Notes under the pieces: generated by a model
Database searches by the model: none
The model's input: the letters and a program-made list of their open reading frames with translations, nothing else
What the model was told of the DNA's origin: nothing
In this document: positions 50,897-64,000 of the stretch, in pieces
Layout of the letters: each line of letters begins with the position of its first letter
Position numbering within the stretch: the stretch's first letter is position 1
Program-made: the position numbers and the translations under genes
From: Rosenbergiella metrosideri
Lineage (GTDB): Bacteria; Pseudomonadota; Gammaproteobacteria; Enterobacterales; Enterobacteriaceae
DNA length: 64,000 bases
Direction: 5' to 3'
NCBI RefSeq assembly: GCF_022602565.1
Contig: NZ_JALBCV010000008.1
Location: forward strand, 1 to 64,000

Positions 50897-51679
50897 TCAT
50901 ATCCAATAAGCGATACGCTTACGCGTGTGGGAAATAAGGGTTATAGCAACCAAGGCGGCCGTGAGGGCGAACAGAGTAGTCAGCAGCCACTCCAGTAAAG
51001 CAGGACAGTGACCTAAGGTGGTGCCGCGTAGCAGTTCAATAAAATGCGTAAAAGGATTAAGTCGAGCGAAATATTGCTGCTTCGCCGAGAGGAGTGATAA
51101 TTGCCAAATAATCGGGGTAACAAAAAACAGCAGTGTCATCACACTGGTAATGATCGGTGCAATATCACGGTAGCGGGTGCAAATAATGGCCGCAATGAAT
51201 CCGATGCTACTTAAAAATATCAGGGTAATCAGTAGTGCGGGGAGCAGTAAAAGCATACTCCAAGACCAGTCAGGGGGGTAAATAAGCATCACGATAGGGA
51301 CGACCGATAGGTTATGTAACAGGATAATCAGTTGCCGCCATGTGACGCGTAAAATATAAAGTGGGAAAGGTAAGGGAATTTGACGGATAAAATGGGCGGC
51401 ATCATTGAATGCCGTACTGCTCTCGTTAATCACGCCAGTGCAGAGCGACCAGAAAATTAATCCTAGACAGAGGTGCGGTAAAAAATCCTGCAAACTGAGC
51501 TTAAATAGGCTGCCATAAAGCGGTCCCATGGCCAACAATGTGGTGGCCATACTGAGGGTAATCCAGAATGGCCCTAAGATTGAGCGACGATAGCGATTCA
51601 GTACGTCGTTCCAGGCTAAAGTTCGCCACAATGAGAAAAGCGTAAAGCTGTGTTTAATTTCAGCGCTAAGAGAATCCAT
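50897..51679 (-). CDS. polysaccharide export ABC transporter permease, Wzm type
   Basis: An ABC-2 type permease of 260 aa with six hydrophobic segments. It opens with LAWNDVLNRYRRSILGPFWITLSM, a hallmark of Wzm/TagG-like exporters. Later motifs are FFVTPIIWQ and LNPFTHFIELLRG. Together with the following ATPase it should export a lipid-linked glycan across the inner membrane. It sits between gnd and hisI, the classic position for ABC-type O-antigen clusters, but is the only such gene pair left. Confidence 0.85.
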   Translation of the reverse strand: MDSLSAEIKHSFTLFSLWRTLAWNDVLNRYRRSILGPFWITLSMATTLLAMGPLYGSLFKLSLQDFLPHLCLGLIFWSLCTGVINESSTAFNDAAHFIRQIPLPFPLYILRVTWRQLIILLHNLSVVPIVMLIYPPDWSWSMLLLLPALLITLIFLSSIGFIAAIICTRYRDIAPIITSVMTLLFFVTPIIWQLSLLSAKQQYFARLNPFTHFIELLRGTTLGHCPALLEWLLTTLFALTAALVAITLISHTRKRIAYWI

Positions 51680-51818
51680 TCACCGTCTCCAAAGGGGAAA
51701 AAGGGCGTTAGTATGCAGAGTATTACAGGCGAGTGTGAATAAGATTTATACGGCGAGAGGGGTTATTAATGGAGGTATTAACATAAATGGGCGGCATAGC
51801 GCCACCCATCGGTCAGTG

Positions 51819-52426
51819 TTATGCCTGATGACGCTGACGGAGATTAGCAATAATCGAACTGAGATCAAGATCTTGATCCTGCAATAACACGATCAAGTGA
51901 TAAAGCAGGTCTGATGCTTCATTGGTTAACTCCTCACGGTCATTGACGGTGGCAGCCAATGCAGTCTCAACCCCTTCTTCGCCAACCTTCTGGGCAATAC
52001 GCTTAGTGCCGCTGGCATATAAGCTGGCGGTGTAAGAACTACTCGGATCAGCCGATTTACGACTGGATAGCAGTTGTTCCAGTTGCCATAAGAAGTGCCA
52101 ATCGGTGGCAGCAGGAGAGAAACAACTCGACGTGCCGGTGTGACAGGTTGGGCCATGAGGTAAGGCTAAAACTAATAAACTATCGCGATCGCAGTCAGCC
52201 GTGATCTGCTTTACCGTAAGAAAGTGTCCAGAGGATTCGCCCTTGGTCCATAGACGCTGCTTACTGCGCGACCAGAACGTCACGTTGCCGCTTTGCTGGG
52301 TCGCGGCGAGAGCCTCTTGATTCATATAACCGAGCATCAAAACTTCCCCGGACACCGCATGTTGAATAATTGCTGGGATCAGGTTATCGGTTTTTTGCCA
52401 ATCGAGGGCGGCGATTGCTTCAGGCG

Positions 52427-52433
<7 letters not shown>
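51819..52433 (-). CDS. hisI: bifunctional phosphoribosyl-AMP cyclohydrolase / phosphoribosyl-ATP pyrophosphatase HisIE
   Basis: A fused 204-aa enzyme. The N-terminal cyclohydrolase has [19 protein letters not shown] and the metal-binding [21 protein letters not shown]. The C-terminal pyrophosphohydrolase has [13 protein letters not shown] and [14 protein letters not shown]. These are steps 2 and 3 of histidine synthesis. It is the last gene of the operon and overlaps hisF by seven bases. Confidence 0.97.
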
Positions 52434-57962
<5,529 letters not shown>

Positions 57963-57965
57963 CGG

Positions 57966-58865
57966 TTACTCCATCATTTTCTCAATGGGGAGGACTAATA
58001 TGGAGCTCGCGCCGAGTGCCTTCAGTTTTTCCATTGTTTCCCAGAATAACGTTTCACTGCTCACCATGTGCAGGGCAAGACGCGATTGGTCACCAGCCAA
58101 TGGCAGAACGGTCGGACGCTCAGCACCGGGTAACAGATCGATGATTTGCTCAAGTTTCTCACTTGGCGCATGCATCATAATGTACTTCGACTCGCGTGCC
58201 TGAATAACGCCTTGAATACGGGTCATCAGTCGGTCGACCAGGGCTTGTTTATCTCCAGAGAGTTCGCCGGCGCGTTGGATCAGTACGGCTTTAGAACGAT
58301 AAATAACATCGACTTCACGGAGTCCATTGGCCTCAAGGGTCGCACCGGTTGAGACCAAGTCACAGATAGCATCGCTCAGCCCCGCACGTGGCGCGACTTC
58401 GACTGAACCGTTAAGTAAACAAGATTTGAAGGTCAGGCCTTTCGAGTCAAAATACTTCTTTAATAAGTGTGGATAAGAGGTGGCAATGCGTTTGGTGTCC
58501 AAGCACTCAGGGCCGGTGTAGACACTGTCGGCAGGCATGGCAAGAGAAAGGCGGCAACCGCCAAAATCTAAACGACGTAAAATCGAGAGTTGAGGATCTT
58601 CCCCTTGCGCGCGACGGGTCAACACTTCTTCCTCCAGTACGTTCTCACCGATAATGCCTAAATCAACCACACCATCCATGACGAGTCCTGGAATATCGTC
58701 ATCACGGACACGTAGAATATCGATAGGCATATTCTCGGCGAAAGCGATCAGACGCTGTTGTTGTAAATTGATTTTTATTCCACAGCGGGTGAGCAGTTCG
58801 CGAGATTCATCACTCAAACGGCCTGATTTCTGCATTGCAATTCGTAAACGCGTGTTATCCAACAT
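57966..58865 (-). CDS. hisG: ATP phosphoribosyltransferase HisG
   Basis: The long-form HisG of 299 residues with [42 protein letters not shown], the PRPP loop [14 protein letters not shown] and a C-terminal ACT-like regulatory domain. It catalyses the first, feedback-inhibited step of histidine synthesis. It is the first structural gene of the operon, behind hisL and the attenuator. Confidence 0.98.
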   Translation of the reverse strand: MLDNTRLRIAMQKSGRLSDESRELLTRCGIKINLQQQRLIAFAENMPIDILRVRDDDIPGLVMDGVVDLGIIGENVLEEEVLTRRAQGEDPQLSILRRLDFGGCRLSLAMPADSVYTGPECLDTKRIATSYPHLLKKYFDSKGLTFKSCLLNGSVEVAPRAGLSDAICDLVSTGATLEANGLREVDVIYRSKAVLIQRAGELSGDKQALVDRLMTRIQGVIQARESKYIMMHAPSEKLEQIIDLLPGAERPTVLPLAGDQSRLALHMVSSETLFWETMEKLKALGASSILVLPIEKMME

Positions 58866-58926
58866 TACACCAATCCTCTTGATTTACTTTTCTGTCTGTC
58901 ATTGTGTTGTATTTATTATGGGCATT

Positions 58927-58962
58927 AAAAAAGCCCTCGGAAGAGTGATCTTCCGAGGGCTT
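58927..58962 (-). terminator. his operon attenuator
   Basis: A perfect 14-bp stem (58931-58944 with 58949-58962, sequence AGCCCTCGGAAGA and complement) with a four-base loop is followed on the minus strand by a run of T. An alternative GGAAGAC/GTCTTCC hairpin lies at 58978-58999 between it and hisL. The layout is the classic one for transcription attenuation by histidyl-tRNA supply. Confidence 0.93.
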
Positions 58963-59019
58963 TATACGTTCAAACCAGAGGAAGACCTAATCGTCTTCCA
59001 GCCGCCATCGCCTGAAAGA

Positions 59020-59067
59020 CTAGTCAGGATGATGATGGTGATGATGGCGAGTTTGAACAAAATTCAT
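59020..59067 (-). CDS. hisL: his operon leader peptide HisL
   Basis: A 15-residue peptide MNFVQTRHHHHHHPD with six consecutive His codons followed by Pro-Asp and TAG. E. coli HisL has seven His and also ends HHPD. It is about 57 bases upstream of the attenuator stem and 46 bases downstream of the predicted -10. Ribosome stalling on the His run would favour antitermination. Confidence 0.95.
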   Translation of the reverse strand: MNFVQTRHHHHHHPD

Positions 59068-59107
59068 AATTTTCTTATCCAAAGATTGGAAAAAAGTGAT
59101 GTCATTT

Positions 59108-59136
59108 AACCTAGCCGAGTTGATTGACCTTGGCAA
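59108..59136 (-). promoter_or_regulatory. his operon promoter
   Basis: On the minus strand TTGCCA (59136-59131), a 17-base spacer and TAGGTT (59113-59108) precede hisL. The -10 TAGGTT is the same unusual hexamer as in the enteric his promoter. Confidence 0.75.
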
Positions 59137-59249
59137 CCGTTTTTTCGTCCATAAGGTGAATTTTTTTACACCAAACTCAGATAACTTTACTGGTGGGTGG
59201 AGGAGAGTCGCGGTAACCTTGAACCATGACTTTTGACGGTGAGACCGGT

Positions 59250-60080
59250 ATGAAAAAAATAGCGATTATTGGATTAGGGTGGTTAGGGATGCCTTTGGCC
59301 TTGGCGCTCAGCCAGCGTGGCTACGATGTGCAAGGGTCGAAAACGTCTGAAGATGGTGTTCTTGCCGCCCGACGCTGCGGAATTTCTGCGGTGAAATTGA
59401 TCACCACGCCCGATATTGAGTGTGATTTCGAAGAGCTAGAACAATTGATGTCGGTCGATACGCTTATTATTACTTTACCCGCATCACGCAGCGGTGATGG
59501 GGGTGAACACTATGTGAATGCTGTCCAAAACCTCGTCGATAGCGCTATAGCAAATGGTGTGAAGCGGGTGGTCTTTACCAGTTCGACTTCAGTCTATGGC
59601 GATCAGCAAGGTGAGATAGTTGAAGCCAGTCCACTCCTGCCAGTCACCCCCGCAGGGAAACGCCTGGTCGCGCTAGAGCAATGGCTGCACCAGTTACCGG
59701 GTATTGAGGTGGACATTCTGCGGCTATCCGGTTTAGTGGGTCCGGACCGTCACCCAGGTCGTTTTTTAGCGGGTAAAAAACAGTTAACGCAAGGGAATCA
59801 TCCCGTTAACCTCGTCCATCTTGACGATGTGATCGAGGCGATAATACTGCTTCTCGCCTCGCCGCAGTCAGGCACAACCTTCAATCTCTCAGCACACCAG
59901 CACCCAAGACGTGATGAGTTCTACCCCTTTGTCGCTAAGCAGTTGGGAGCTGAGCCGCCAACCTTTGAGGCGATCGAACCTCAAGCGCCTGCTGGAAAGT
60001 GGGTGAACGGCGAAGCCATTTGCCGCAGCTTAGGGTTCCACTACCGTTATAGCGATCCCTTCACAATGCCACTTGGTTAA
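59250..60080 (+). CDS. yeeZ: YeeZ, NAD-dependent epimerase/dehydratase-family protein
   Basis: Start at the ATG at 59250 (MKKIAIIGLGWLGMPLALALSQ), giving 276 aa. It has an N-terminal Rossmann fold with GLGWLG and an atypical SDR core with VVFTSSTSVYGD and PAGKRLVALEQWL. No substrate is known. It is divergent from hisL, as in E. coli. The LysR gene yeeY that lies beyond yeeZ in E. coli is missing here, so plaP has lost its usual regulator as a neighbour. Confidence 0.9.
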   Translation: MKKIAIIGLGWLGMPLALALSQRGYDVQGSKTSEDGVLAARRCGISAVKLITTPDIECDFEELEQLMSVDTLIITLPASRSGDGGEHYVNAVQNLVDSAIANGVKRVVFTSSTSVYGDQQGEIVEASPLLPVTPAGKRLVALEQWLHQLPGIEVDILRLSGLVGPDRHPGRFLAGKKQLTQGNHPVNLVHLDDVIEAIILLLASPQSGTTFNLSAHQHPRRDEFYPFVAKQLGAEPPTFEAIEPQAPAGKWVNGEAICRSLGFHYRYSDPFTMPLG

Positions 60081-60178
60081 ATGGTCTAAAGCCGATAAAG
60101 AAAATTCTGAGGTTTTACTCTGAAAGGCTTGTTTTAAAAGCTGGATTTAGGCACAATGCGCGGCCTGCAAAATTCGCG

Positions 60179-60226
60179 ATAACCGACGTAAACTGTTTTA
60201 ATTAACCGTGCGTCGGTTATTTTTTT
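60179..60226 (+). terminator. terminator between yeeZ and plaP
   Basis: A perfect 10-bp stem ATAACCGACG / CGTCGGTTAT closes a 22-nt loop and ends in six T. It begins 98 bases after yeeZ. A weak promoter-like pair (TTGTTT at 60129, CACAAT at 60152) precedes it, so it could also end a short separate RNA of about 65 nt. Confidence 0.7.
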
Positions 60227-60316
60227 GCAGTAAAACTTACTAGTAGTGTTCAATTGGTCGGCCTACGTCGGCTTAGTCACCCTTTCACGCTTGAGCGTAT
60301 GTTTAGAGGAAAAGTA

Positions 60317-60490
60317 ATGGGGCCATCAACTATTATGCAAGTAGCAGCAGCTGCTCGCTTTCGCGATGACTACGGCGCTAAGGCTACTTCACAGCCTATC
60401 AATGTCATTCCTTCTCTCCCTTCGCGGAGTTTCCCTGTGGTGCAGTCCATGTCGATTGCGGCTATAGGGGGGCAACACCATGCAGACTAA
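60317..60490 (+). CDS. putative 57-aa leader ORF coupled to plaP
   Basis: An ORF with a strong AGAGGA ribosome-binding site six bases before its ATG. It encodes [20 protein letters not shown], then a Pro/Ser-rich half, and ends GGQHHAD. Its TAA lies inside plaP: the two overlap by 11 bases, so translation of plaP could depend on it. No signal peptide or family is recognisable. It may be a regulatory leader peptide; it could also be a chance ORF in a long leader. Confidence 0.45.
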   Translation: MGPSTIMQVAAAARFRDDYGAKATSQPINVIPSLPSRSFPVVQSMSIAAIGGQHHAD

Positions 60491-61838
60491 TGCATCTCCA
60501 GCACAATCTCGTGCCAGCTTAAAGAAAACACTGACGCTCTTTCCGGTCGTTATGATTGGCTTAGCCTATATGCAGCCAATGACCTTGTTTGATACGTTCG
60601 GTATTGTTACGAATTTAACGGGTGGGCACGTTGCTACGGCTTATGCCTTCGCCCTGATTGCGATTCTGTTCACTGCGCTGAGTTATGGAAAACTGGTTCA
60701 TCGGTTCCCTTCAGCGGGTTCTGCATATACTTATGCGCAGAAATCGATTTGCCCTCATGTTGGTTTCATGGTCGGCTGGTCGTCGCTGCTTGATTATCTG
60801 TTTATGCCGATGATCAATATTTTGCTGGCTAAAAGCTATTTTGAGTCGCTGATCCCGGGGATCCCTTCGTGGATTTTCGTCGTGCTATTAGTAGGCTTTA
60901 TGACCCTGACTAACCTTAAAGGTATTCGTACGGTCGCTAACTTTAACGGTCTGATTGTTGTGTTACAGATCTTGGTGATGTTAGTGGTAGTTGGTATGGT
61001 TATATATGGCGTCGCGCATGGCACAGGCGAGGGGACATTAGTTAGCAGTAAGCCATTCTGGACCGAGAATTCGCAGGTGGTGCCGATGATAACCGGTGCG
61101 ACGATACTCTGTTTCTCCTTCTTAGGCTTTGATGGCATCAGTTCATTATCCGAAGAGACGAAAGATGCTAAGCGTGTAATTCCTAGAGCGATTTTCCTTA
61201 CCGCGCTGGTTGGTGGATTACTCTTTATTGCGGTCTCTTACTTCTTACAACTCTATTTCCCTGATGTCAGCCACTTTAAAGATCCTGACTCTTCACAACC
61301 GGAAATCATGCTGTATGTGGCAGGGAAAACCTTCCAATTCGGTATCCTGATTTTCTCTTGTGTGACGGTTCTTGCGTCAGGTATGGCGGCGCATGCAGGG
61401 GTTTCACGACTGATGTATGTGATGGGACGCGACGGTGTTTTCCCTAAACGCTTCTTTGGCTACATTAGCCCGAAATTCCATACTCCGGTGTTCAACGTCT
61501 TATTAGTTGGCGCTATTGCTCTGTTAGCGATTAATTTTGACTTAGTAACGGCCACTGCGTTGATTAACTTCGGTGCATTGGTTGCGTTCACCTTCGTTAA
61601 CTTATCAGTAATTTCGCAATACTGGATCCGTGAGAAACTGCGTCGCACCTTGAAGGATAATATCCGCTTCCTGATCCTACCCTTATGTGGGGCAATAACG
61701 GTCGGTGCGCTGTGGGTTAACTTAGAGAAAAGCTCGATGGAACTGGGCTTAATCTGGGCAGCAATCGGTATTATCTATCTGGCGATTGTGACCAAAGGCT
61801 TCCGTCTACCTGTTCCGCAGTATGACGAAGAACGTTAA
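60480..61838 (+). CDS. plaP: putrescine importer PlaP (YeeF)
   Basis: An APC-family permease of 452 residues with about twelve membrane segments. Sequence tracks E. coli PlaP closely: [83 protein letters not shown] and [22 protein letters not shown]. It imports putrescine with protons. Start at the ATG at 60480 after GGGGGG, overlapping a small upstream ORF. It is followed by a strong terminator. Confidence 0.95.
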   Translation: MQTNASPAQSRASLKKTLTLFPVVMIGLAYMQPMTLFDTFGIVTNLTGGHVATAYAFALIAILFTALSYGKLVHRFPSAGSAYTYAQKSICPHVGFMVGWSSLLDYLFMPMINILLAKSYFESLIPGIPSWIFVVLLVGFMTLTNLKGIRTVANFNGLIVVLQILVMLVVVGMVIYGVAHGTGEGTLVSSKPFWTENSQVVPMITGATILCFSFLGFDGISSLSEETKDAKRVIPRAIFLTALVGGLLFIAVSYFLQLYFPDVSHFKDPDSSQPEIMLYVAGKTFQFGILIFSCVTVLASGMAAHAGVSRLMYVMGRDGVFPKRFFGYISPKFHTPVFNVLLVGAIALLAINFDLVTATALINFGALVAFTFVNLSVISQYWIREKLRRTLKDNIRFLILPLCGAITVGALWVNLEKSSMELGLIWAAIGIIYLAIVTKGFRLPVPQYDEER

Positions 61839-61854
61839 GCCTTAGTACTTAGGT

Positions 61855-61885
61855 AAAACCGACCTCTTGAGGTCGGTTTTTTTTT
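61855..61885 (+). terminator. rho-independent terminator of plaP
   Basis: A 12-bp stem AAAACCGACCTC / GAGGTCGGTTTT with a two-base centre is followed by nine T in total, 17 bases after the plaP stop. Confidence 0.92.
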
Positions 61886-61958
61886 GTCTCCTGCAAAATT
61901 CAAAATAGGGTCTATACTTAAGACGAAGCGATAAATTACATATCTCAAGGAGTGTCAT

Positions 61959-62186
61959 ATGAAGAAGTTGATTATCCCTGCTGTAGCAATGATTGCTGTT
62001 TGTGCATTATCGGGTTGTACACGTACCAGCTACGCAATCCATACTGTTGATGGGCGCACGATAGTCAGCGACGGTAAGCCAAAAGAAACGGATGCCGGCC
62101 TAGTGGGCTACACCGATGCAAACGGTGTGAAACAACAAATTAATAAGAGCGAAGTTAAAGTGGTTTCAGAGATTCCAAATAAGTAA
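61959..62186 (+). CDS. small YgdI/YgdR-type lipoprotein (DUF903)
   Basis: A 75-aa protein with lipobox LSGC (Cys20) after MKKLIIPAVAMIAVCA. The mature part YAIHTVDGRTIVSDGKPKETDAGLVGYTDANG is the compact SH3-like fold of the YgdI/YgdR family. Ribosome-binding site AAGGAG precedes the ATG. Function is unknown; it is an outer-membrane lipoprotein by the residue after the Cys (Thr, not Asp). It has its own terminator and is convergent with sbcB. Confidence 0.9.
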   Translation: MKKLIIPAVAMIAVCALSGCTRTSYAIHTVDGRTIVSDGKPKETDAGLVGYTDANGVKQQINKSEVKVVSEIPNK

Positions 62187-62203
62187 TTTCGCCTCTTTGA
62201 TTG

Positions 62204-62233
62204 AAAAAGCCTGCTTAGCAGGCTTTTTTTTTT
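62204..62233. terminator. bidirectional terminator between the small lipoprotein gene and sbcB
   Basis: AAAAAGCCTGC and GCAGGCTTTTT pair over a three-base loop. The T tract runs into the sbcB stop codon and the A tract serves the opposite strand. Confidence 0.88.
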
Positions 62234-63662
62234 AACTCAATAACTCTTGGGCATAACGGGCCAAGGCCTGTAATAAGGCGACTTTATCTGGGGACTCTTG
62301 GTGTTCTTGCAGTAACACTGTCAGTTGTTCGAAATAGTCATTGACCTTTTCCGGCGTCAGCACTGAGCGTCGGTGTTCCATCCAGCGTTGCTGTTCCATT
62401 TCATCTAATGTGCCAGGGTAATTCCTTGCACGAAAACGAAACAGAAGCTCGTCGATACGTTTATCGCTCCAGCGTAAATCCATCGCTGGTAAATGCTGAG
62501 GATGGCTCTGACGAATAACGTCCATCGTCTGTTTGTCCGCTGCAGAGAAAAAGCCATCATAAAGTTGATTATCGACATCTTGGTTTGCCGGAAAAGGGGC
62601 TTTATCTGCGAATAAGGCGACCACTTTTTCACGGATCTCTGGATGTTGGCGCAATAGTGCAAGATTATCTAAGCAAGTTTGACGATCAATCCCTAAACGC
62701 TCAGCATCTTCGGGCCGTAGTACACTGGCAGGGGCTAAGACCGGGCATTTATTGATATGCACTAGCTTTAACGGAATAGGCGTATCGCTGCCGCGTTCTT
62801 CTTTAGTCTGATAGAGCTTTTCCCGTAAGACATCGCTGCTCAGGGCAATAAGCGGTGCAACCTCACCGGCTAAGTCAACGGTAATCACTGCATTCTTGTT
62901 CTCTGGGTGCCAAGCGAGGGGCACAATCCAACTGGTATTGCCGCGGGCTGCACCAAACATCCCGGACACGTGTACCAAAGGCTTCATTTGCGGAATATCG
63001 ATTAAGCTGGTCAGACGATGTTTATTACGATGGGTAAACAGAAAATCGAATAACTTTGGCTGTTTTTCTTTCACCAGTTGTGCCATGGCAATCGTGGCAT
63101 AGACATCTGACATCGCGTCATGCGCCTGGGTATGGGTAATACCATTCGCTTTGGTGAGATGCTCAAGCTTGAAACTAGGAAGTCCTTGCTCGTTTTCCGG
63201 CCATACAATCCCCTCAGGACGCAATGCATAACACGCCCGCATCACATCCAAGAGGTCCCAGCGCGAATTCCCCTCTTGCCAGCTCCAACCATAGGGATCG
63301 TGAAAGTTACGGTAAAAAAGATGACGGGTGACCTCATCATCGAAACGTATGTTGTTGTAGCCGACGATACAGGTGTGTGGCTCGCTGAACAGATGATGGA
63401 TACGTTGGGTAAATGCCGCCTCTGTCATGCCCTTTTGTTGCGCTTCTTGTGGCGTGATATGCGTAATCAATACCGCCTCTGGTTGGGGCAGATAATCATC
63501 CGCCAACTTACAATAAAAAACTTCTGGCTCGCCGATCACGGTAAAAGCACTATCTGTACGCACGCCAGCAAACTGTGCGGGTCTATCTAAGGCAGGATGT
63601 TTACCAAAGGTTTCATAATCATGGAAGAGGAAGGTAGGCTGTACTGTATCGTTGTTTTTCAT
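62232..63662 (-). CDS. sbcB: exonuclease I (SbcB)
   Basis: A DEDD 3'-5' exonuclease of 476 residues, close to E. coli (475). The first metal motif is FLFHDYETFG with Asp15 and Glu17. Further motifs are VGYNNIRFDDEVTRHLFYRNF, ITHTQAHDAMSDVYATIAMAQ and the SH3-like region LKLVHINKCPVLAP. It degrades single-stranded DNA and acts in recombination and mismatch repair. It is the last complete gene of the window; its promoter lies in the GTAC-rich region to the right. Confidence 0.97.
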   Translation of the reverse strand: MKNNDTVQPTFLFHDYETFGKHPALDRPAQFAGVRTDSAFTVIGEPEVFYCKLADDYLPQPEAVLITHITPQEAQQKGMTEAAFTQRIHHLFSEPHTCIVGYNNIRFDDEVTRHLFYRNFHDPYGWSWQEGNSRWDLLDVMRACYALRPEGIVWPENEQGLPSFKLEHLTKANGITHTQAHDAMSDVYATIAMAQLVKEKQPKLFDFLFTHRNKHRLTSLIDIPQMKPLVHVSGMFGAARGNTSWIVPLAWHPENKNAVITVDLAGEVAPLIALSSDVLREKLYQTKEERGSDTPIPLKLVHINKCPVLAPASVLRPEDAERLGIDRQTCLDNLALLRQHPEIREKVVALFADKAPFPANQDVDNQLYDGFFSAADKQTMDVIRQSHPQHLPAMDLRWSDKRIDELLFRFRARNYPGTLDEMEQQRWMEHRRSVLTPEKVNDYFEQLTVLLQEHQESPDKVALLQALARYAQELLS

Positions 63663-64000
63663 ACATTATCGTCACTATTTGTAGTTTATTGTACAGTTAA
63701 ATCAGGGGCTTAACGTACATATTTGTAGTCTTGCTTACACTATTGTGGTTGTTTGTACACTGTAATCTAGGTTTGTACAGGCCATGTTGCGTACGCATTT
63801 GATACATAATTTTATTTTAGTGCGTACATGATATAAAAATAGTAATCAGCGACGTTAAACTTAGAAAACGTCTTGGCAAACGTTATACCGGTCCGACAGA
63901 ATTCACTACTGTCGAGGCTCTCGGTGCACGAGTTTCTTTCTAAGGAGTTATTACCTTTCAATACCGTTATCGGCGTAAAGGTTCGGCTCGACGTACTGCT
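63663..64000. other. gene-less end of window with repeated GTAC motifs
   Basis: TGTAC occurs at 63690, 63754 and 63774, and CGTAC at 63714, 63790 and 63823. TTTGTA occurs at 63678, 63722, 63752 and 63772. The stretch is AT-rich up to about 63850. A 34-codon open segment (63842-63943) without ATG, GTG or TTG start ends in TAA and is followed by AAGGAG. I see no complete gene; the sbcB promoter should be here. Confidence 0.55.

Overview
The window is chromosomal DNA of an enterobacterium. Read right to left, gene order follows the Escherichia coli 45-49 minute region closely: sbcB, plaP, yeeZ, his operon, gnd, galF, asmA, dcd, udk, yegD, trhP (yegQ), yegS, thiD/thiM, apbC, metG, cdd, sanA, yeiB, folE, lysP, yeiE, nfo, fruAKB, yeiW, yeiP, lpxT, mepS, rsuA, radD, rplY, yejK, yejL, yejM, proL. 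Protein sequences are clearly enterobacterial but diverged from E. coli. A member of Erwiniaceae or a close relative (Pantoea/Tatumella/Rosenbergiella type) is my guess from gene content; no rRNA or marker here settles it.

Layout. (1) 1-2436: the tRNA-proximal end of a genomic island inserted next to tRNA-Pro(GGG). It holds a broken P4-type integrase and two uncharacterised, possibly frameshifted ORFs. (2) 2437-16383: core genes for envelope (yejM, mepS, lpxT), nucleoid and translation (yejK, rplY, rsuA, yeiP), helicase radD, the fructose PTS operon fruBKA with a Cra operator, and endonuclease IV. (3) 16535-28878: lysine uptake and LysR regulators, folE, yeiB/sanA (overlapping antisense), maeA, cdd, and divergent metG/apbC. 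(4) 28911-36704: a non-E. coli-like accessory stretch. It has ahpCF behind a strongly structured leader, a DUF4056-like protein, an idnO-type dehydrogenase, dsdA beside a decayed dsdC, and an AT-rich orphan lipoprotein gene lying between a partial TPP-riboswitch-like sequence and the intact TPP riboswitch. (5) 37077-46554: TPP riboswitch-thiM-thiD, yegS, trhP, yegD, a PAP2 phosphatase, udk, dcd, asmA. (6) 46646-51679: a collapsed surface-polysaccharide locus: galF-galE-gnd followed by an orphan Wzm/Wzt-type ABC exporter, with no glycosyltransferases, ugd or wzz. (7) 51819-59136: complete hisGDCBHAFI operon with leader peptide hisL, attenuator and promoter. (8) 59250-64000: yeeZ, a putative leader ORF translationally coupled to plaP, a small YgdI/YgdR-type lipoprotein, sbcB, and a gene-less terminal stretch rich in GTAC motifs.

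Most genes are ordinary housekeeping. The items most worth a second look are the ahpC leader that can bury its own ribosome-binding site, the 21-bp riboswitch repeats around the lipoprotein gene, the leader ORF before plaP, the orphan polysaccharide exporter, the sanA/yeiB antisense overlap, and signs of decay at the tRNA-Pro island and dsdC. I did not find a CRISPR array, a complete prophage, an intact insertion sequence, or a recognisable multi-gene defence system.
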